From the NCBI GenBank assembly GCA_016710985.1, contig JADJTX010000006.1, forward strand, positions 161,790-225,789: DNA of 64,000 nucleotides, written 5' to 3'. This DNA is from Ignavibacteria bacterium (lineage in GTDB: Bacteria; Bacteroidota; Ignavibacteria; Tepidaquicellales; Tepidaquicellaceae). Every line of letters starts with the position of its first letter. Position 1 is the stretch's first letter. The translations under genes were made by a program, and so were the position numbers. The notes beneath the pieces are model-generated. The model was not told the origin of the DNA, did no database searches, and was given only the letters and a program-made list of their open reading frames with translations. Below, one piece after another: positions 44,835 through 53,885 of the stretch.

Positions 44835-45761
44835 CTAATTCTTGCTTCCGATTAAATTAATGAACATATCTTCAAGTGTGTTCTTCTCTCTTGCGATACC
44901 CTGGATCATAATATTGTTCTGTCTGATGAAATCGATAAGTTTGTTTAGCTCTTCCACACTGTCAGAATTAAAATAAAATTCATTTTTGCTTTTGATTGTA
45001 CATTTAAAACTAACAAGAAGCTTGTTGATAACCGATTCATCAAGATCCGTTGTCGTGAATATATAGTTATCAGATGTAGCTGTAATATCATCGACTCTTC
45101 CTGATTTTATGAGTACGCCTTTATTAAGTATAGCTACTCTGTCACAGATGAGCTCTACCTCACTAAGCAGATGTGAATTTAAAAATATAGTCGTGCCCTG
45201 CTGCTTCAGATTATTGAGAATGTCTCTTATCTCTTTTCTGCCTATAGGATCTACTCCGTCCGTCGGTTCATCGAGAAATATAAGCTCAGGCTGATTCAAC
45301 ATTGCCTGTGCAAGTCCGAGACGCTGAAGCATACCCTTTGAATATTTTTTAATTTTTGTTTTTCTCCATTTTTCCATATCCACAAGCTTCAGATATTCAT
45401 CGGACTTTTTCTTAACATCGTTGCTGCTCAGCCCGCTCAGCTTTCCGAAAAAATGAAGTACCTGCTCGCCTGTAAGATAGTTGGGAAACTTATGGCTTTC
45501 CGGAAGATACCCGACCTTCTTTTTATAGGACTGGTTAGAAATATCCTTATCAAAGATCTTTATGTCACCGCTTGTCGGGAAAGTAATTCCAAGTAATATT
45601 TTTATCAGAGTTGTCTTGCCTGCTCCGTTTGGTCCAAGCAGTCCGAATATTTCCCCGCTCTGAACTTCGAAACTGAAATTGCTTAATGCAAGAATTTTTT
45701 CCTTTGAAAAACTCTTTGCTGAATATTCCTTAGATAAGTTTTTTGTAGTTACTACATTCAT
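44835..45761 (-). CDS. ABC transporter ATP-binding protein (ABC-2 type)
   Basis: A 308-residue ATPase. It has Walker A LLGPNGAGKTTLIKILLG, signature YSKGMLQRLGLAQAML, Walker B ELIFLDEPTDGVD and a C-terminal regulatory extension as in CcmA/DrrA-like proteins. It pairs with the permease at 44019. Substrate unknown. First gene of the operon. Confidence 0.92.
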   Translation of the reverse strand: MNVVTTKNLSKEYSAKSFSKEKILALSNFSFEVQSGEIFGLLGPNGAGKTTLIKILLGITFPTSGDIKIFDKDISNQSYKKKVGYLPESHKFPNYLTGEQVLHFFGKLSGLSSNDVKKKSDEYLKLVDMEKWRKTKIKKYSKGMLQRLGLAQAMLNQPELIFLDEPTDGVDPIGRKEIRDILNNLKQQGTTIFLNSHLLSEVELICDRVAILNKGVLIKSGRVDDITATSDNYIFTTTDLDESVINKLLVSFKCTIKSKNEFYFNSDSVEELNKLIDFIRQNNIMIQGIAREKNTLEDMFINLIGSKN

Positions 45762-45773
45762 TAAATAATAATT

Positions 45774-46328
45774 CTATTTTGATGTGTTTATTCTCGGATC
45801 ATTTTTCATAGCATTTATAACGTTGCTCAGATGTTCGTCGAGATCTATGCTTAATTCTTCTGCTCCTTTTATAATATCTTCTCTGCTGACATTTTTTGCG
45901 AATGCCTTATCTTTCATTTTTTTCTTAATGCTCTTTGGCTCGACTTCATTCAATCCGCCTGCTTTCATGTAAGAATATGCCGTTATGAATCCGGTAATTT
46001 CATCACAGGCAAATAGATACTTTGCTAACGTTGATTCTCTCGGGACATTCGTTCTGTCCGGATAGGCGTGTCCTAAAATTGCGTCGATGATCTCTTTATC
46101 ATATCCGGCATCTTCGAGTAACGGGACGGCAGTATTCGGATGAGTATCAGGATACATTTCCCAGTCGAGATCATGCAGGAGTCCTGCTGCTGCCCAACGC
46201 TCTTCATCTTCACCAAGTTTCTTTGCATAATATCTCATTACAGCTTCTACTGCATAGCAATGCTTCCGTAAGTTCTCATTCAGGATGTATTTATGAAGCA
46301 AAGATTCCGAAGTGCTGTAGTCAGGCAT
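45774..46328 (-). CDS. HD-domain hydrolase
   Basis: A 184-residue protein with the HD metal set: LRKHCYAVEAVM, LLHDLDWEMYPDTHP and a later AILGHAYPDR. YLFACDEITGFITAY is a recurring block of the YfbR-like/HDIG group. It is a metal-dependent phosphohydrolase of unknown substrate. It ends 12 bases before the ABC ATPase start and may be in the same transcript. Confidence 0.83.
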   Translation of the reverse strand: MPDYSTSESLLHKYILNENLRKHCYAVEAVMRYYAKKLGEDEERWAAAGLLHDLDWEMYPDTHPNTAVPLLEDAGYDKEIIDAILGHAYPDRTNVPRESTLAKYLFACDEITGFITAYSYMKAGGLNEVEPKSIKKKMKDKAFAKNVSREDIIKGAEELSIDLDEHLSNVINAMKNDPRINTSK

Positions 46329-46438
46329 TCTTACGATCTATGATTTCTGTTTGAATTAATATAATAAAGTTAGATGTGACATAATATTAACAAATACTAT
46401 TCTTACTATTTAACTTTGTACAATTGATGGTTTTTTGG

Positions 46439-46575
46439 GAACACGGATAAGACTGATTTAACGGATAATCACTGATTTATCTTAAAAAAAAATAGTAATT
46501 TTCGAATTCGCTACGATAGTTTGTAAGAATTGCGACCAAATAAAAATCTGTTATTTTTCAGAGTTATCCGTGTTC
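46439..46575. repeat. Inverted phrase repeat GAACACGGATAA
   Basis: GAACACGGATAA (46439) and TTATCCGTGTTC (near 46563) are perfect inverted arms about 110 bases apart. Between them are ACGGATAATCACTGATTTATC and AATCTGTTATTTTTCAGAG, weaker inverted parts of the same element. The gap 46329-46595 has no gene. Confidence 0.7.
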
Positions 46576-46595
46576 TATTTTTTCGTATAAAATGA

Positions 46596-47057
46596 TTATT
46601 TAATAATGACTTCATTTGACAGCTCATCTTTATCATCGTGTTTCACCGGAAATTCCGAAGTCAGCACCGCACCAATTTTTTCTATCCCGTACAATATTCC
46701 TTCTGCATAATTCCCCAAAGAAAAATGATCCGTAATATTCCTTGAAAAAACGTCCCACTTCTCCTGTGATATTTTATTATTAATTCCTTCATCAGCAATA
46801 ATTTCAAACTTGTGTTCGGACAAGATCAAAAAGAACAAAACGCCTGTCCGGTCTCTTGTATCATGCATTTTTAATTTGAAAAATTCCTTAAGGGCGGTTT
46901 CTCTCGGAGAGTGTTTTTTTTCGAAATAACCTCTGTTCTTCTTAATGCATACTCTGATCTCACCTGAAGTCTTCTTCTCAATTTCTCCTATAGACTTAGC
47001 GATCTTATCTAAAGCATCATCTGATAAATATTCCGAAATAAAATTCTTCTTAGACAT
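46596..47057 (-). CDS. TPM-domain protein
   Basis: A 153-residue protein with the TPM (TLP18.3/Psb32/MOLO-1) fold: KIAKSIGEIEKKTSGEIRVC, DRTGVLFFLILSEHKFEIIAD and WDVFSRNITDHFSLGNYAEG. No signal peptide or membrane helix is seen, so it is likely the cytoplasmic companion of the membrane TPM protein encoded upstream. Such genes often sit with lemA, which is not in this window. Confidence 0.82.
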   Translation of the reverse strand: MSKKNFISEYLSDDALDKIAKSIGEIEKKTSGEIRVCIKKNRGYFEKKHSPRETALKEFFKLKMHDTRDRTGVLFFLILSEHKFEIIADEGINNKISQEKWDVFSRNITDHFSLGNYAEGILYGIEKIGAVLTSEFPVKHDDKDELSNEVIIK

Positions 47058-47198
47058 TTGGTATTATGTATTGGGCATTATGTATTGTGTATTGTGTATT
47101 GTGATTTTTATTTTTTATTTTTTATTTGTAATTTGTAATTTGTAATTTGTAATTTGTAATTTGTAATTTGTAATTTGTAATTTGTAATTTGTAATTGC
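47058..47198. repeat. Octamer array TTTGTAAT, with (TATTGTG)n
   Basis: About ten perfect octamers TTTGTAAT (47118-47196) follow a (GTATTGTGTATT) run (47058-47100) between two TPM genes. On the minus strand the octamers would add a false (NYKLQIT)n tail to the upstream protein because of a frameshift. Confidence 0.87.
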
Positions 47199-47201
47199 TC
47201 T

Positions 47202-48048
47202 TCACCAACTTCCGCTTGCACCTCCGCCACCAAACGAGCCGCCGCCTCCGGAAAAGCCTCCTCCTCCTCCGAATCCACCGCTGTTCCGCTTCCTCCGCCG
47301 AATCCGCCTCCACCCCACCAGCCGCTGTTATCCCATCCTTTTTTCCAGCATAAATATTCCTTCCTGCTCCGAAAATACCTTTAATGAAAGATGATATTAT
47401 AAATACAAATATAAAGCCGAAGATCACAATGATAAATATCGGAACTCCGAAACAGCAGCCGATATTATTATCTTTATCTGAAGGTTCTTTATCAGCAGTA
47501 TATTCTCCTTTAACAGTTGCAATTATCGCATTCACTCCTTTATTAATTCCGTCGAAATAATTTCCTGACTTAAAAGCCGGAGTGATCTCATTTCGTATTA
47601 TGCTTGAGCTTTTTGCATCCGTCAGCACTCCTTCAAGCCCGTAGCCAACTTCAATCCGTATCTTTCTGTCATCCTTTACTATTAGCATAAGTACGCCGTT
47701 GTTCCTGTCTTTTTTTCCTATCTTATTTTTCTCGGCTAATCGTATGGATACATCTTCAAGAGATTCCCCGTCGAGCGATGAGATAAGATAAACAATTATC
47801 TGATTCGAAGTTGCTTTATCCTCATTTCTGAGTTTGGTGTTAAGCTCGCTGAGCTGAGATGATGAAAGTGTATTTGTTTCATCAACAACATACTGCCTGA
47901 ACTGTGTGGGATTTTCGGATAAAGGTTTTTTATCTGCATTTTGGCAATAAGAAAGTTCAGCATTAAACATGCTGATTAAAATTAACAGACATAAAACAGT
48001 TTTTGCCAAAATCTCTTTTCTATGGTTTTTAAAACCTGATTTGTTCAA
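47202..48048 (-). pseudogene. Membrane TPM-domain protein (YgcG-like), frameshifted C-terminus
   Basis: The protein has a signal segment (LCLLILISMFNAELSYC), a TPM domain at about 40-180 (QYVVDETNTLSSSQLSELN, NGVLMLIVKDDRKIRIEVG), a transmembrane helix (GVPIFIIVIFGFIFVFIIS) and a Gly-rich tail. In the sequence as given the tail shifts into Arg-rich nonsense and reads on into the TTTGTAAT array to 47122. Adding one A in the run near 47339-47344 and one near 47290 restores a Gly/Ser-rich tail that ends GASGSW, the usual family end, with stop at 47202-47204. The role is unknown; related proteins are envelope-located. Confidence 0.78.
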
Positions 48049-48204
48049 TATAAATTAAAAAATTTTTATAATCGCAAAGTACTTTAACAAAGATCGCTTG
48101 GAATTTTTACCTTCAGTCAATTCTCAGAACGCCTTTCTGCTGTTAGTATCTTAGTGTCAGCAAAAAGTTAAATCAAAACAGCCGGTCAGTATCTGAAAAT
48201 AAAA

Positions 48205-48234
48205 AAAGCGATCTGAAATAACTCAAACCGCTTT
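48205..48234 (-). terminator. Terminator after the ExbD gene
   Basis: On the minus strand the arms AAAGCGGTTTGA and TCAGATCGCTTT pair over 12 positions including two wobbles, with a 6-base loop, followed by UUUU. It is 24 bases after the stop at 48258. Confidence 0.75.
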
Positions 48235-48257
48235 CCATTATTTCAATTTATAATTGT

Positions 48258-48782
48258 TTAACCGCCGGCATTTTTTACGATCTCTTTATCCGGGTCTTCC
48301 ATTTTTAAGAAGCTGTATCTTTTTTCAATGGCAGCTTTGTTGATTTCATCAAGCATATCAACCATTGTGCTGTATTTCATTTTTCTGTCAAACTTTAAAA
48401 GTATTATCAGCTTTGGATTTGCCGCGTATAGAGATTCTATCTTACCTTTCATGTCATTGAATGCAATTTTCTCGGGAACATCTTCAGTTCCGTCAGATTT
48501 ACCTTTTGAGAAATAAGCATTACCCTGATCGGATACCCTTACGTAAAGGACATCACCCATATCTACTTTCACTTTATCCAGTTCATCTCCTTTCGGAAGA
48601 TTGATCTGCATTATCTGAGGAGTATTTAATGTAGTTGTAAGAATAAAAAATGTAAGCAGAAGCATGATGACATCCACCATCGGCGTCATGTCAATTCTTA
48701 CTCCGATTCTTTTTCCTTTTTTATATTTTTTTTGTTTCCGCCCCGATCCAGATTCCGGGGCATCAAATCCGCCACCTGCCAT
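48258..48782 (-). CDS. ExbD/TolR-family biopolymer transport protein (second copy)
   Basis: A 174-residue protein with one N-terminal membrane helix. GVRIDMTPMVDVIMLLLTFFILTT carries the Asp needed for proton conduction. A periplasmic domain follows. An N-terminal Gly/Lys-rich cytoplasmic tail (residues 1-28) precedes the helix. It is the last gene of an ExbB-ExbD-ExbD operon that uses the proton motive force to energise outer-membrane transport or other envelope work. Confidence 0.9.
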   Translation of the reverse strand: MAGGGFDAPESGSGRKQKKYKKGKRIGVRIDMTPMVDVIMLLLTFFILTTTLNTPQIMQINLPKGDELDKVKVDMGDVLYVRVSDQGNAYFSKGKSDGTEDVPEKIAFNDMKGKIESLYAANPKLIILLKFDRKMKYSTMVDMLDEINKAAIEKRYSFLKMEDPDKEIVKNAGG

Positions 48783-48824
48783 AATTTAATTCCTTCTCAA
48801 TTAAAATTTAAAATTATTTTTTTA

Positions 48825-49412
48825 TTATTCCGGAGAATTGGATTTAACATCAGTAACCAGTGCAAACCTTGTGTTCTTTGTTGTTTTAAAAACATCCATG
48901 AGATCTTCAACTACTCCGTAATCAGTTTGTGTATCTCCTTTTAAAACTATCCTGAAATCAGATTTACCGCCGGTAGAATTTTTAAGGGCTAATCTTAGAT
49001 CAGTCAAAGTCTTTTCAAATTGAGCGCGGTTTAGAATTGTTACTTTTCTTGTGAATTTCTTACCATTAACCATTCCGTTGTTTAATTCATACTCGCTTTT
49101 TGAAGTACTATCAGGGTGAAATAAGCCAACACCGAATGCATCTCCGAAAACCTGTTCTCTTACTTTATAATTATCAACATCTAAAAACACGTCACCCGCA
49201 GGTGTTAATGTTAATGTCATGATATCTTTTTCAGGTAACTTTGTAGTGTCCGTAACGACAGATTCGGGAAGTTTAATTTCGATTGCTTCAGTAGATTCGG
49301 CTTTGAATGTAGCAACAAGCATAAAGAAAGTTAACAGCAGCATTATCACGTCTACCAGAGGTGTCATGTCTATATTCACACCCGGCTTTTTTATTGATCT
49401 TGCTTTCTTCAT
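48825..49412 (-). CDS. ExbD/TolR-family biopolymer transport protein (first copy)
   Basis: A 195-residue protein. GVNIDMTPLVDVIMLLLTFFM includes the conserved Asp in its single helix. The periplasmic domain is a little longer than in the neighbouring copy. Two ExbD paralogues after one ExbB is common in the FCB group; they may form a mixed complex. Confidence 0.9.
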   Translation of the reverse strand: MKKARSIKKPGVNIDMTPLVDVIMLLLTFFMLVATFKAESTEAIEIKLPESVVTDTTKLPEKDIMTLTLTPAGDVFLDVDNYKVREQVFGDAFGVGLFHPDSTSKSEYELNNGMVNGKKFTRKVTILNRAQFEKTLTDLRLALKNSTGGKSDFRIVLKGDTQTDYGVVEDLMDVFKTTKNTRFALVTDVKSNSPE

Positions 49413-49451
49413 AATATAATTATCGAAAAATTAAAATTTATTAATAAACCC

Positions 49452-50234
49452 TTATGCAGTCTTTTTTCCTTTAATCGATAAGATCTGCAGCATATTGTAT
49501 GTCGCTTCGTCAATCATGTAAGTAATATTACCGACTTTAGTGACGAAGTAGTTATAGGAAATTGTACCTACTATAGCTCCGAACAAACCCCCTGCTGTAT
49601 TGATAAGTGCTTCTGAAATACCCGAAGACAATTCAGCCGCATTAGGAGTTCCTGCTGTTGCTAACGCCTGGAATGCTCTGATCATACCAACTACAGTTCC
49701 GAACAGTCCGATAAGCACTGATACTGAAGCGATTGTTGATAATACTACAAGATTTTTTTCAAGAAGCGGTACTTCAAGCATCATAGCTTCTTCGATAGCA
49801 GACTGAACTTCCTGTAATTTCTGATCTGCTTCGAGTTTGTTATCTGAGGCAAGAGCCTGGTATCTGTCCAGCCCTTGCCGGATTATATTGGCAATTGAGC
49901 CCCGCTGCTTGTCGCATTCAGCCAATGCCCCGTCTATATCTCCATCGAGAAGTGAAGTCTGAACTTTCTTTAAAAACGGCTCTATCGGACCTCTTCCTTT
50001 TGCTTTTGAAAGAGAAAGTTGTCTTTCTATTGTAAAAGTTATAACCATAATACTTAATGCCATTAATATTACAACAATGGGACCTCCGAGATAAACAGCG
50101 CCCATCATATTTGCCGGTGTATTTTTTTCGGGTGTTTTAAAATTGGCAGGATTACCAAATACGCCATAAAAAATAATCGCAGATACAACCAAAGCTACTA
50201 CGATTACAACAGTCATGAAAACGGATTGTTTCAT
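49452..50234 (-). CDS. MotA/TolQ/ExbB proton channel protein
   Basis: A 260-residue inner-membrane protein with helices at about 5-25, 45-65, 165-190 and 210-235. ASVSVLIGLFGTVVGMIRAF and SEALINTAGGLFGAIVGTI are the ExbB signature segments. A GGAGG Shine-Dalgarno site lies a few bases before the ATG. First gene of the ExbB-ExbD-ExbD operon. Confidence 0.93.
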   Translation of the reverse strand: MKQSVFMTVVIVVALVVSAIIFYGVFGNPANFKTPEKNTPANMMGAVYLGGPIVVILMALSIMVITFTIERQLSLSKAKGRGPIEPFLKKVQTSLLDGDIDGALAECDKQRGSIANIIRQGLDRYQALASDNKLEADQKLQEVQSAIEEAMMLEVPLLEKNLVVLSTIASVSVLIGLFGTVVGMIRAFQALATAGTPNAAELSSGISEALINTAGGLFGAIVGTISYNYFVTKVGNITYMIDEATYNMLQILSIKGKKTA

Positions 50235-50306
50235 TAATTTTTAACCTCCATTAACCCCTGATAGAGTTATATTTTATATTAGTTTATAAATTATTTTTAA
50301 AATTTT

Positions 50307-50654
50307 TTATTCAAAACTTTTGATTGCTTCTTCCTGAGTGGGATAAGAATCAAATATCAATGCTAATTTTGTAATTACAAACAGGTTTTCAAGATTCTTA
50401 TTGAGCTGGCAGAGTTTGATTTTTCCTTCCCGCTTGGAATAGTTTGCATGTGCGGATATTAAAACTCCGAGGGCTGTACTGTTGAGATATAAAACATCAC
50501 CTAGATCTATGATTAATTTTTTGTTGGTGAGCTCTGCATATTTTTTTATGGAGTCTCTTAGTTCGTCTGTTTCATCTCCGCCTACAAAATTGCCTTTTGG
50601 CTGGAGAATAACGATTCCTTTGTCAGTGAGTTCTGTTACTTTAATTGATGCCAT
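50307..50654 (-). CDS. STAS-domain anti-anti-sigma factor-like protein
   Basis: A 115-residue SpoIIAA/RsbV-like protein. LIIDLGDVLYLNSTALGVLI holds the Ser that partner kinases phosphorylate in this family. It would bind a RsbW-type anti-sigma kinase and control a sigma factor or other target. No kinase or phosphatase gene is in view. Confidence 0.88.
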   Translation of the reverse strand: MASIKVTELTDKGIVILQPKGNFVGGDETDELRDSIKKYAELTNKKLIIDLGDVLYLNSTALGVLISAHANYSKREGKIKLCQLNKNLENLFVITKLALIFDSYPTQEEAIKSFE

Positions 50655-50767
50655 ATTAAGAAAATTTGATTAACAAAATATACGTTTATTTTCAAAATTG
50701 CAATTATAAAAACGGTTGAAAAATATAATTTCTTTGATATTGCTTTTACTGTAAATGCCCTAAAGAG

Positions 50768-51316
50768 TTACTCGATGACCTTTATTATCTCTTTATTAAT
50801 AGATTCAACATCTCCGGTTCCGTCTACTTCATTTACTAATCCGAGTTTTCCATAAAAATCCTTCACAGGTGATGTAGCGTCTAAATATACTTTCAGCCTG
50901 TTAGCAATGGTTTCCGTCGTATCATCGCTTCTTCCTCGTTTCATAAGTCTTTTTATGATCTCATCCTGTTCTGCATTTAAAAATATAACTTTAATACTGC
51001 TGAAATTTAATTCATTAAAAACATCCGATAATGCCTTTGCCTGCTCGAGAGTTCTCGGGAATCCGTCAAGAATGAAACCGTTCCCGTTTATTTTTTTAAG
51101 AGTTTCTTTAACTATTCCGTTCATAATATCATCCGGAACCAGATTTCCCTTATCCATTATTTCCTTTGCTTTGATCCCAAGCTCTGATCCTTCATCAAAT
51201 GCTTTTCTCAGGATTGCTCCTGTAGAAATATGTTCAAGATTTAAATTCTTTGAGATAAGCTCAGCCTGTGTTCCCTTGCCGACTCCGGGCGGTCCGAAAA
51301 TTATTAATTGATACAT
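50768..51316 (-). CDS. adk: Adenylate kinase
   Basis: A 182-residue nucleotide kinase. It has Walker A FGPPGVGKGTQAE, the NMP-binding ISTGAILRKA, GFILDGFPRTLEQA and the short lid RLMKRGRSDDTTET. The lid has no zinc-binding Cys set. Short-lid enzymes are common in the FCB group. Confidence 0.94.
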   Translation of the reverse strand: MYQLIIFGPPGVGKGTQAELISKNLNLEHISTGAILRKAFDEGSELGIKAKEIMDKGNLVPDDIMNGIVKETLKKINGNGFILDGFPRTLEQAKALSDVFNELNFSSIKVIFLNAEQDEIIKRLMKRGRSDDTTETIANRLKVYLDATSPVKDFYGKLGLVNEVDGTGDVESINKEIIKVIE

Positions 51317-51397
51317 ATTCTGATTTTTAGATATTAGATTTTTGATTTACGATTGGGAAAAACAACTATGGAATTTTTAATTCTTAATTGTTAATCA

Positions 51398-52495
51398 TTA
51401 ATTCTTAACTGCCAACTGTCCGCACGCCGCATTTATATCCACCCCGCTGCTGGATCTGAGATTAACTATAACCTTCTCATTTTTAAGTCTGGCAATAAAA
51501 TCAAATAATTTTTTATTTGAAAGTAATTTATTAATATCTTTTTTTACATTAAAAACATCAAGAGGCTTTCTTAATTCAAAATCAATCGGATGAAACGGAA
51601 TGATATTTAAATTTGAAGGAACCATCTTCAGCAGTTTCTCAATTCTTTTGACATCATTATCAGTATCGTTCAATCCTTCAAAATAAATATATTCATAAGT
51701 TATCTTGTTCTTTGTTTTCTGATAAAAATAACTTAACTCTTTATAAATATCAGGCAGCCTGTTTTTTACGGAGGTCGGAATGATGGATTCCCGTAATCCG
51801 TTATCTGTTGAGTGCAGTGATAATGCAAGCTTTACATTCTTTATTGATTTGTTTTCCTCTTTAAGAAGATCATCTGCGAACTTGCTTATCTTCCCTTTGA
51901 ATCCCACAGTCGAAACAGTGATACGTTTTGATGATAACGCAAGTCCGTCTTCATTTGCTAACATTTTCAGCGACTCCATCATATTATCATAATTCAAAAA
52001 CGGTTCGCCCATTCCCATATAGACTATGTTCGTCGGTGTAATGCCCGTGAGTCTCTTTACTTCATACACCTGCGCAACGATCTCGCTTGCATCCAGATTT
52101 TTCTTAAATCCCATTTTTCCCGTTGCGCAGAATTCACAGCCGACATTGCAGCCAACCTGTGTCGAGATGCATATAGTATCTCTTTCATTCTCGGAAATTA
52201 AAACTGATTCGATGAAATGTTTTTCCTTTCCGGCGCTTATCTCAAATAAAAATTTCTTTGTATTGAATTTTTCCGATTCGGTTACTTTGACTGATTTTAA
52301 TGAAGGTAAATAAAAATGTCCGTGCAGCTTTTCCATTAACACTTTCGGAACGGCTGAAATGTCATTTATTGAAGTTACATTCTTTTTGTGAAGGGATGTA
52401 AATATCTGTTTGGCGCGGAACTTAGGTTCGTTCAGATCAATGATCTCTTTTTCTAAATCTTCTAAAGAAAGATTTAAAATGTTTTTCTTAGGCAT
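51398..52495 (-). CDS. rlmN: Dual-specificity 23S rRNA (A2503)/tRNA (A37) methyltransferase RlmN
   Basis: A 365-residue radical-SAM enzyme. CNVGCEFCATGKMGFKKN carries the CxxxCxxC cluster site. TNIVYMGMGEPFLNYDN, STVGFKGKI and ALSLHSTDNGLRESIIPTS are family blocks, and the C-terminal DINAACGQL carries the second catalytic Cys. It methylates C2 of adenines. It lies upstream of adk in the same direction. Confidence 0.95.
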   Translation of the reverse strand: MPKKNILNLSLEDLEKEIIDLNEPKFRAKQIFTSLHKKNVTSINDISAVPKVLMEKLHGHFYLPSLKSVKVTESEKFNTKKFLFEISAGKEKHFIESVLISENERDTICISTQVGCNVGCEFCATGKMGFKKNLDASEIVAQVYEVKRLTGITPTNIVYMGMGEPFLNYDNMMESLKMLANEDGLALSSKRITVSTVGFKGKISKFADDLLKEENKSIKNVKLALSLHSTDNGLRESIIPTSVKNRLPDIYKELSYFYQKTKNKITYEYIYFEGLNDTDNDVKRIEKLLKMVPSNLNIIPFHPIDFELRKPLDVFNVKKDINKLLSNKKLFDFIARLKNEKVIVNLRSSSGVDINAACGQLAVKN

Positions 52496-52760
52496 ACGAT
52501 AATATGATGTTACTTAAGATATAGAATCTGCACTTACTTTTAAATGTTATTAATGATAAGTCGGAATGTAGTCTATGCGTACGTTCAAAACCAAAAAAGC
52601 TTGCCACGAATTTCACGAAATGCTCACGAATTAAAAATATTATCACTAATTTATTAAATAGAATTTAAATTTAAAATTATATTTTTATTTTAACTATGGG
52701 TCTATGATTCTATGTGGTTAAAACAGCTCAGCGCTGTGAGTAAAAAAATCGTAAGGATGA
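52496..52760. repeat. Gap with one arm of a phrase repeat
   Basis: No gene is seen. GCCACGAATTTCACGAAATGCTCACGAATT at 52602-52631 matches one arm of the inverted repeat at 27956-28034. Confidence 0.5.
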
Positions 52761-53033
52761 TTATTTTTTTGAATATGATTTGAGTCGGGATTTTTCTTTT
52801 AGAGGCTTTCCTGAATTTGACAGGTTTAGATTTTTTACATAACTTTCTTTATCCTGGATCTTACCATCTCTGTCATGAATTACCAATTCCGATCTGTTTT
52901 GCTGAGCAAATTCTCTTGCAATTTTCAATGCGCTTCTTTTGTATTCAGTAATTATAGTAAATCTTTTACTGCCCTCTCTTTTTACAGCCCAGGCATTACC
53001 TAGTGGAATTACATGCTGATTTCCTTTTAACAT
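52761..53033 (-). CDS. DUF2188-like small protein
   Basis: A 90-residue protein. HVIPLGNAWAVKREGSKRFT and AREFAQQNRSELVIHDRDGK match the DUF2188 pattern of two short beta-rich repeats. Function unknown. It is 19 bases after the HEPN gene, probably in the same transcript. Confidence 0.72.
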   Translation of the reverse strand: MLKGNQHVIPLGNAWAVKREGSKRFTIITEYKRSALKIAREFAQQNRSELVIHDRDGKIQDKESYVKNLNLSNSGKPLKEKSRLKSYSKK

Positions 53034-53052
53034 ATATAATGAATAACAGGAT

Positions 53053-53508
53053 TTAATGAATTTTTCTAATTAATATTTTGATTGCATTGATTTTAGCAAC
53101 AGCTTCTTTTTTTCGAATCCTTATCTCATATCGTATTCCAGGGTTCCATTTGGTAATTAAACTCCATTCTTCCCAATATTCCTTTTTAATATAGTCTTCA
53201 ACTCCTGAATAAAATAGCAACCTGAAAAGGTCATGAGTTTTTATTGCGCTGATTTGCTGGATTGAAAAAGATAAATCGGTTTTTTGATTTTGCTTAATTT
53301 GATACTTCCCGAATTCCTTTTTGTTTTCCGGAAAACCCTTATCAAACTTAAAAATTTTACAGATCTTTAATTTTAAAGCCAGTTCAATGGCATACCCTGC
53401 AATATAAAAAGCAGTGCTGTACCTTCTTTTTGAAATAAGAGAATCTTCATCTTTTAGCTTTTGCTCTATTAAAACTCTTAAATTGTTCCTGGAGATCATA
53501 ATCATCAT
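53053..53508 (-). CDS. HEPN-domain-like protein
   Basis: A protein of up to 151 residues; the fourth-codon Met may be the true start. RRYSTAFYIAGYAIELALKLKICK and KTHDLFRLLFYSG fit HEPN-type helical proteins, many of which are RNases or partners of minimal nucleotidyltransferases. A clear catalytic Arg-x4-6-His is not evident. Paired with the DUF2188 gene it may be a small defence or stress module, which is a guess. Confidence 0.6.
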   Translation of the reverse strand: MMIMISRNNLRVLIEQKLKDEDSLISKRRYSTAFYIAGYAIELALKLKICKIFKFDKGFPENKKEFGKYQIKQNQKTDLSFSIQQISAIKTHDLFRLLFYSGVEDYIKKEYWEEWSLITKWNPGIRYEIRIRKKEAVAKINAIKILIRKIH

Positions 53509-53815
53509 TTATCAGTCCGTTGTCACCAACTTTCACAAATAAAATTACAAAATTTGAATGAAATAAACACTATAGTATTAGTAATAAAAATTTCCACATC
53601 ATTAAAAATACACTTACTTTAAAATATTTTAATGAGACTTGAAAGAACGATTCCGGATTTAATCTGTGAACATCTGTGTAATCTGTGAGAGATATAATTA
53701 TCGCCGGTCCAAAATAAAAGGGTAACAAAAAAATCAAGTATTCATTGTTTTGTACCAATGTAATTCACGATACATTCAGTTATCTATAACCTGACATTCC
53801 GCATTTGAAATAAAA
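53509..53815. repeat. Noncoding gap with phrase repeat
   Basis: This stretch of about 307 bases holds AATCTGTGAACATCTGTGTAATCTGTGAGAGA at 53660-53691, a relative of the element at 61.1-61.2 kb. No supported gene is seen. Confidence 0.5.
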
Positions 53816-53843
53816 AATCGTCAGGACTTTCATCCTGACGATT
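53816..53843 (-). terminator. Perfect 11-bp hairpin terminator
   Basis: AATCGTCAGGA (53816-53826) and TCCTGACGATT (53833-53843) are perfect complements with a 6-base loop. On the minus strand, downstream of the gene ending at 53886, the U-run TTTTTTATTT follows. Confidence 0.85.
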
Positions 53844-53885
53844 CTATTAAACATCGAATCTGTTAATTCCTGATTCCTAATTATA

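Noticed and set aside
47122..47201. (NYKLQIT)n tail of the TPM protein
   Set aside because: It results from frameshifts running translation into the TTTGTAAT array. The natural stop is at 47202-47204.
53570..53758. 62-codon frame in the gap after the HEPN gene
   Set aside because: It is partly made of the AATCTGTG phrase repeat and has no ribosome-binding site or recognisable features.
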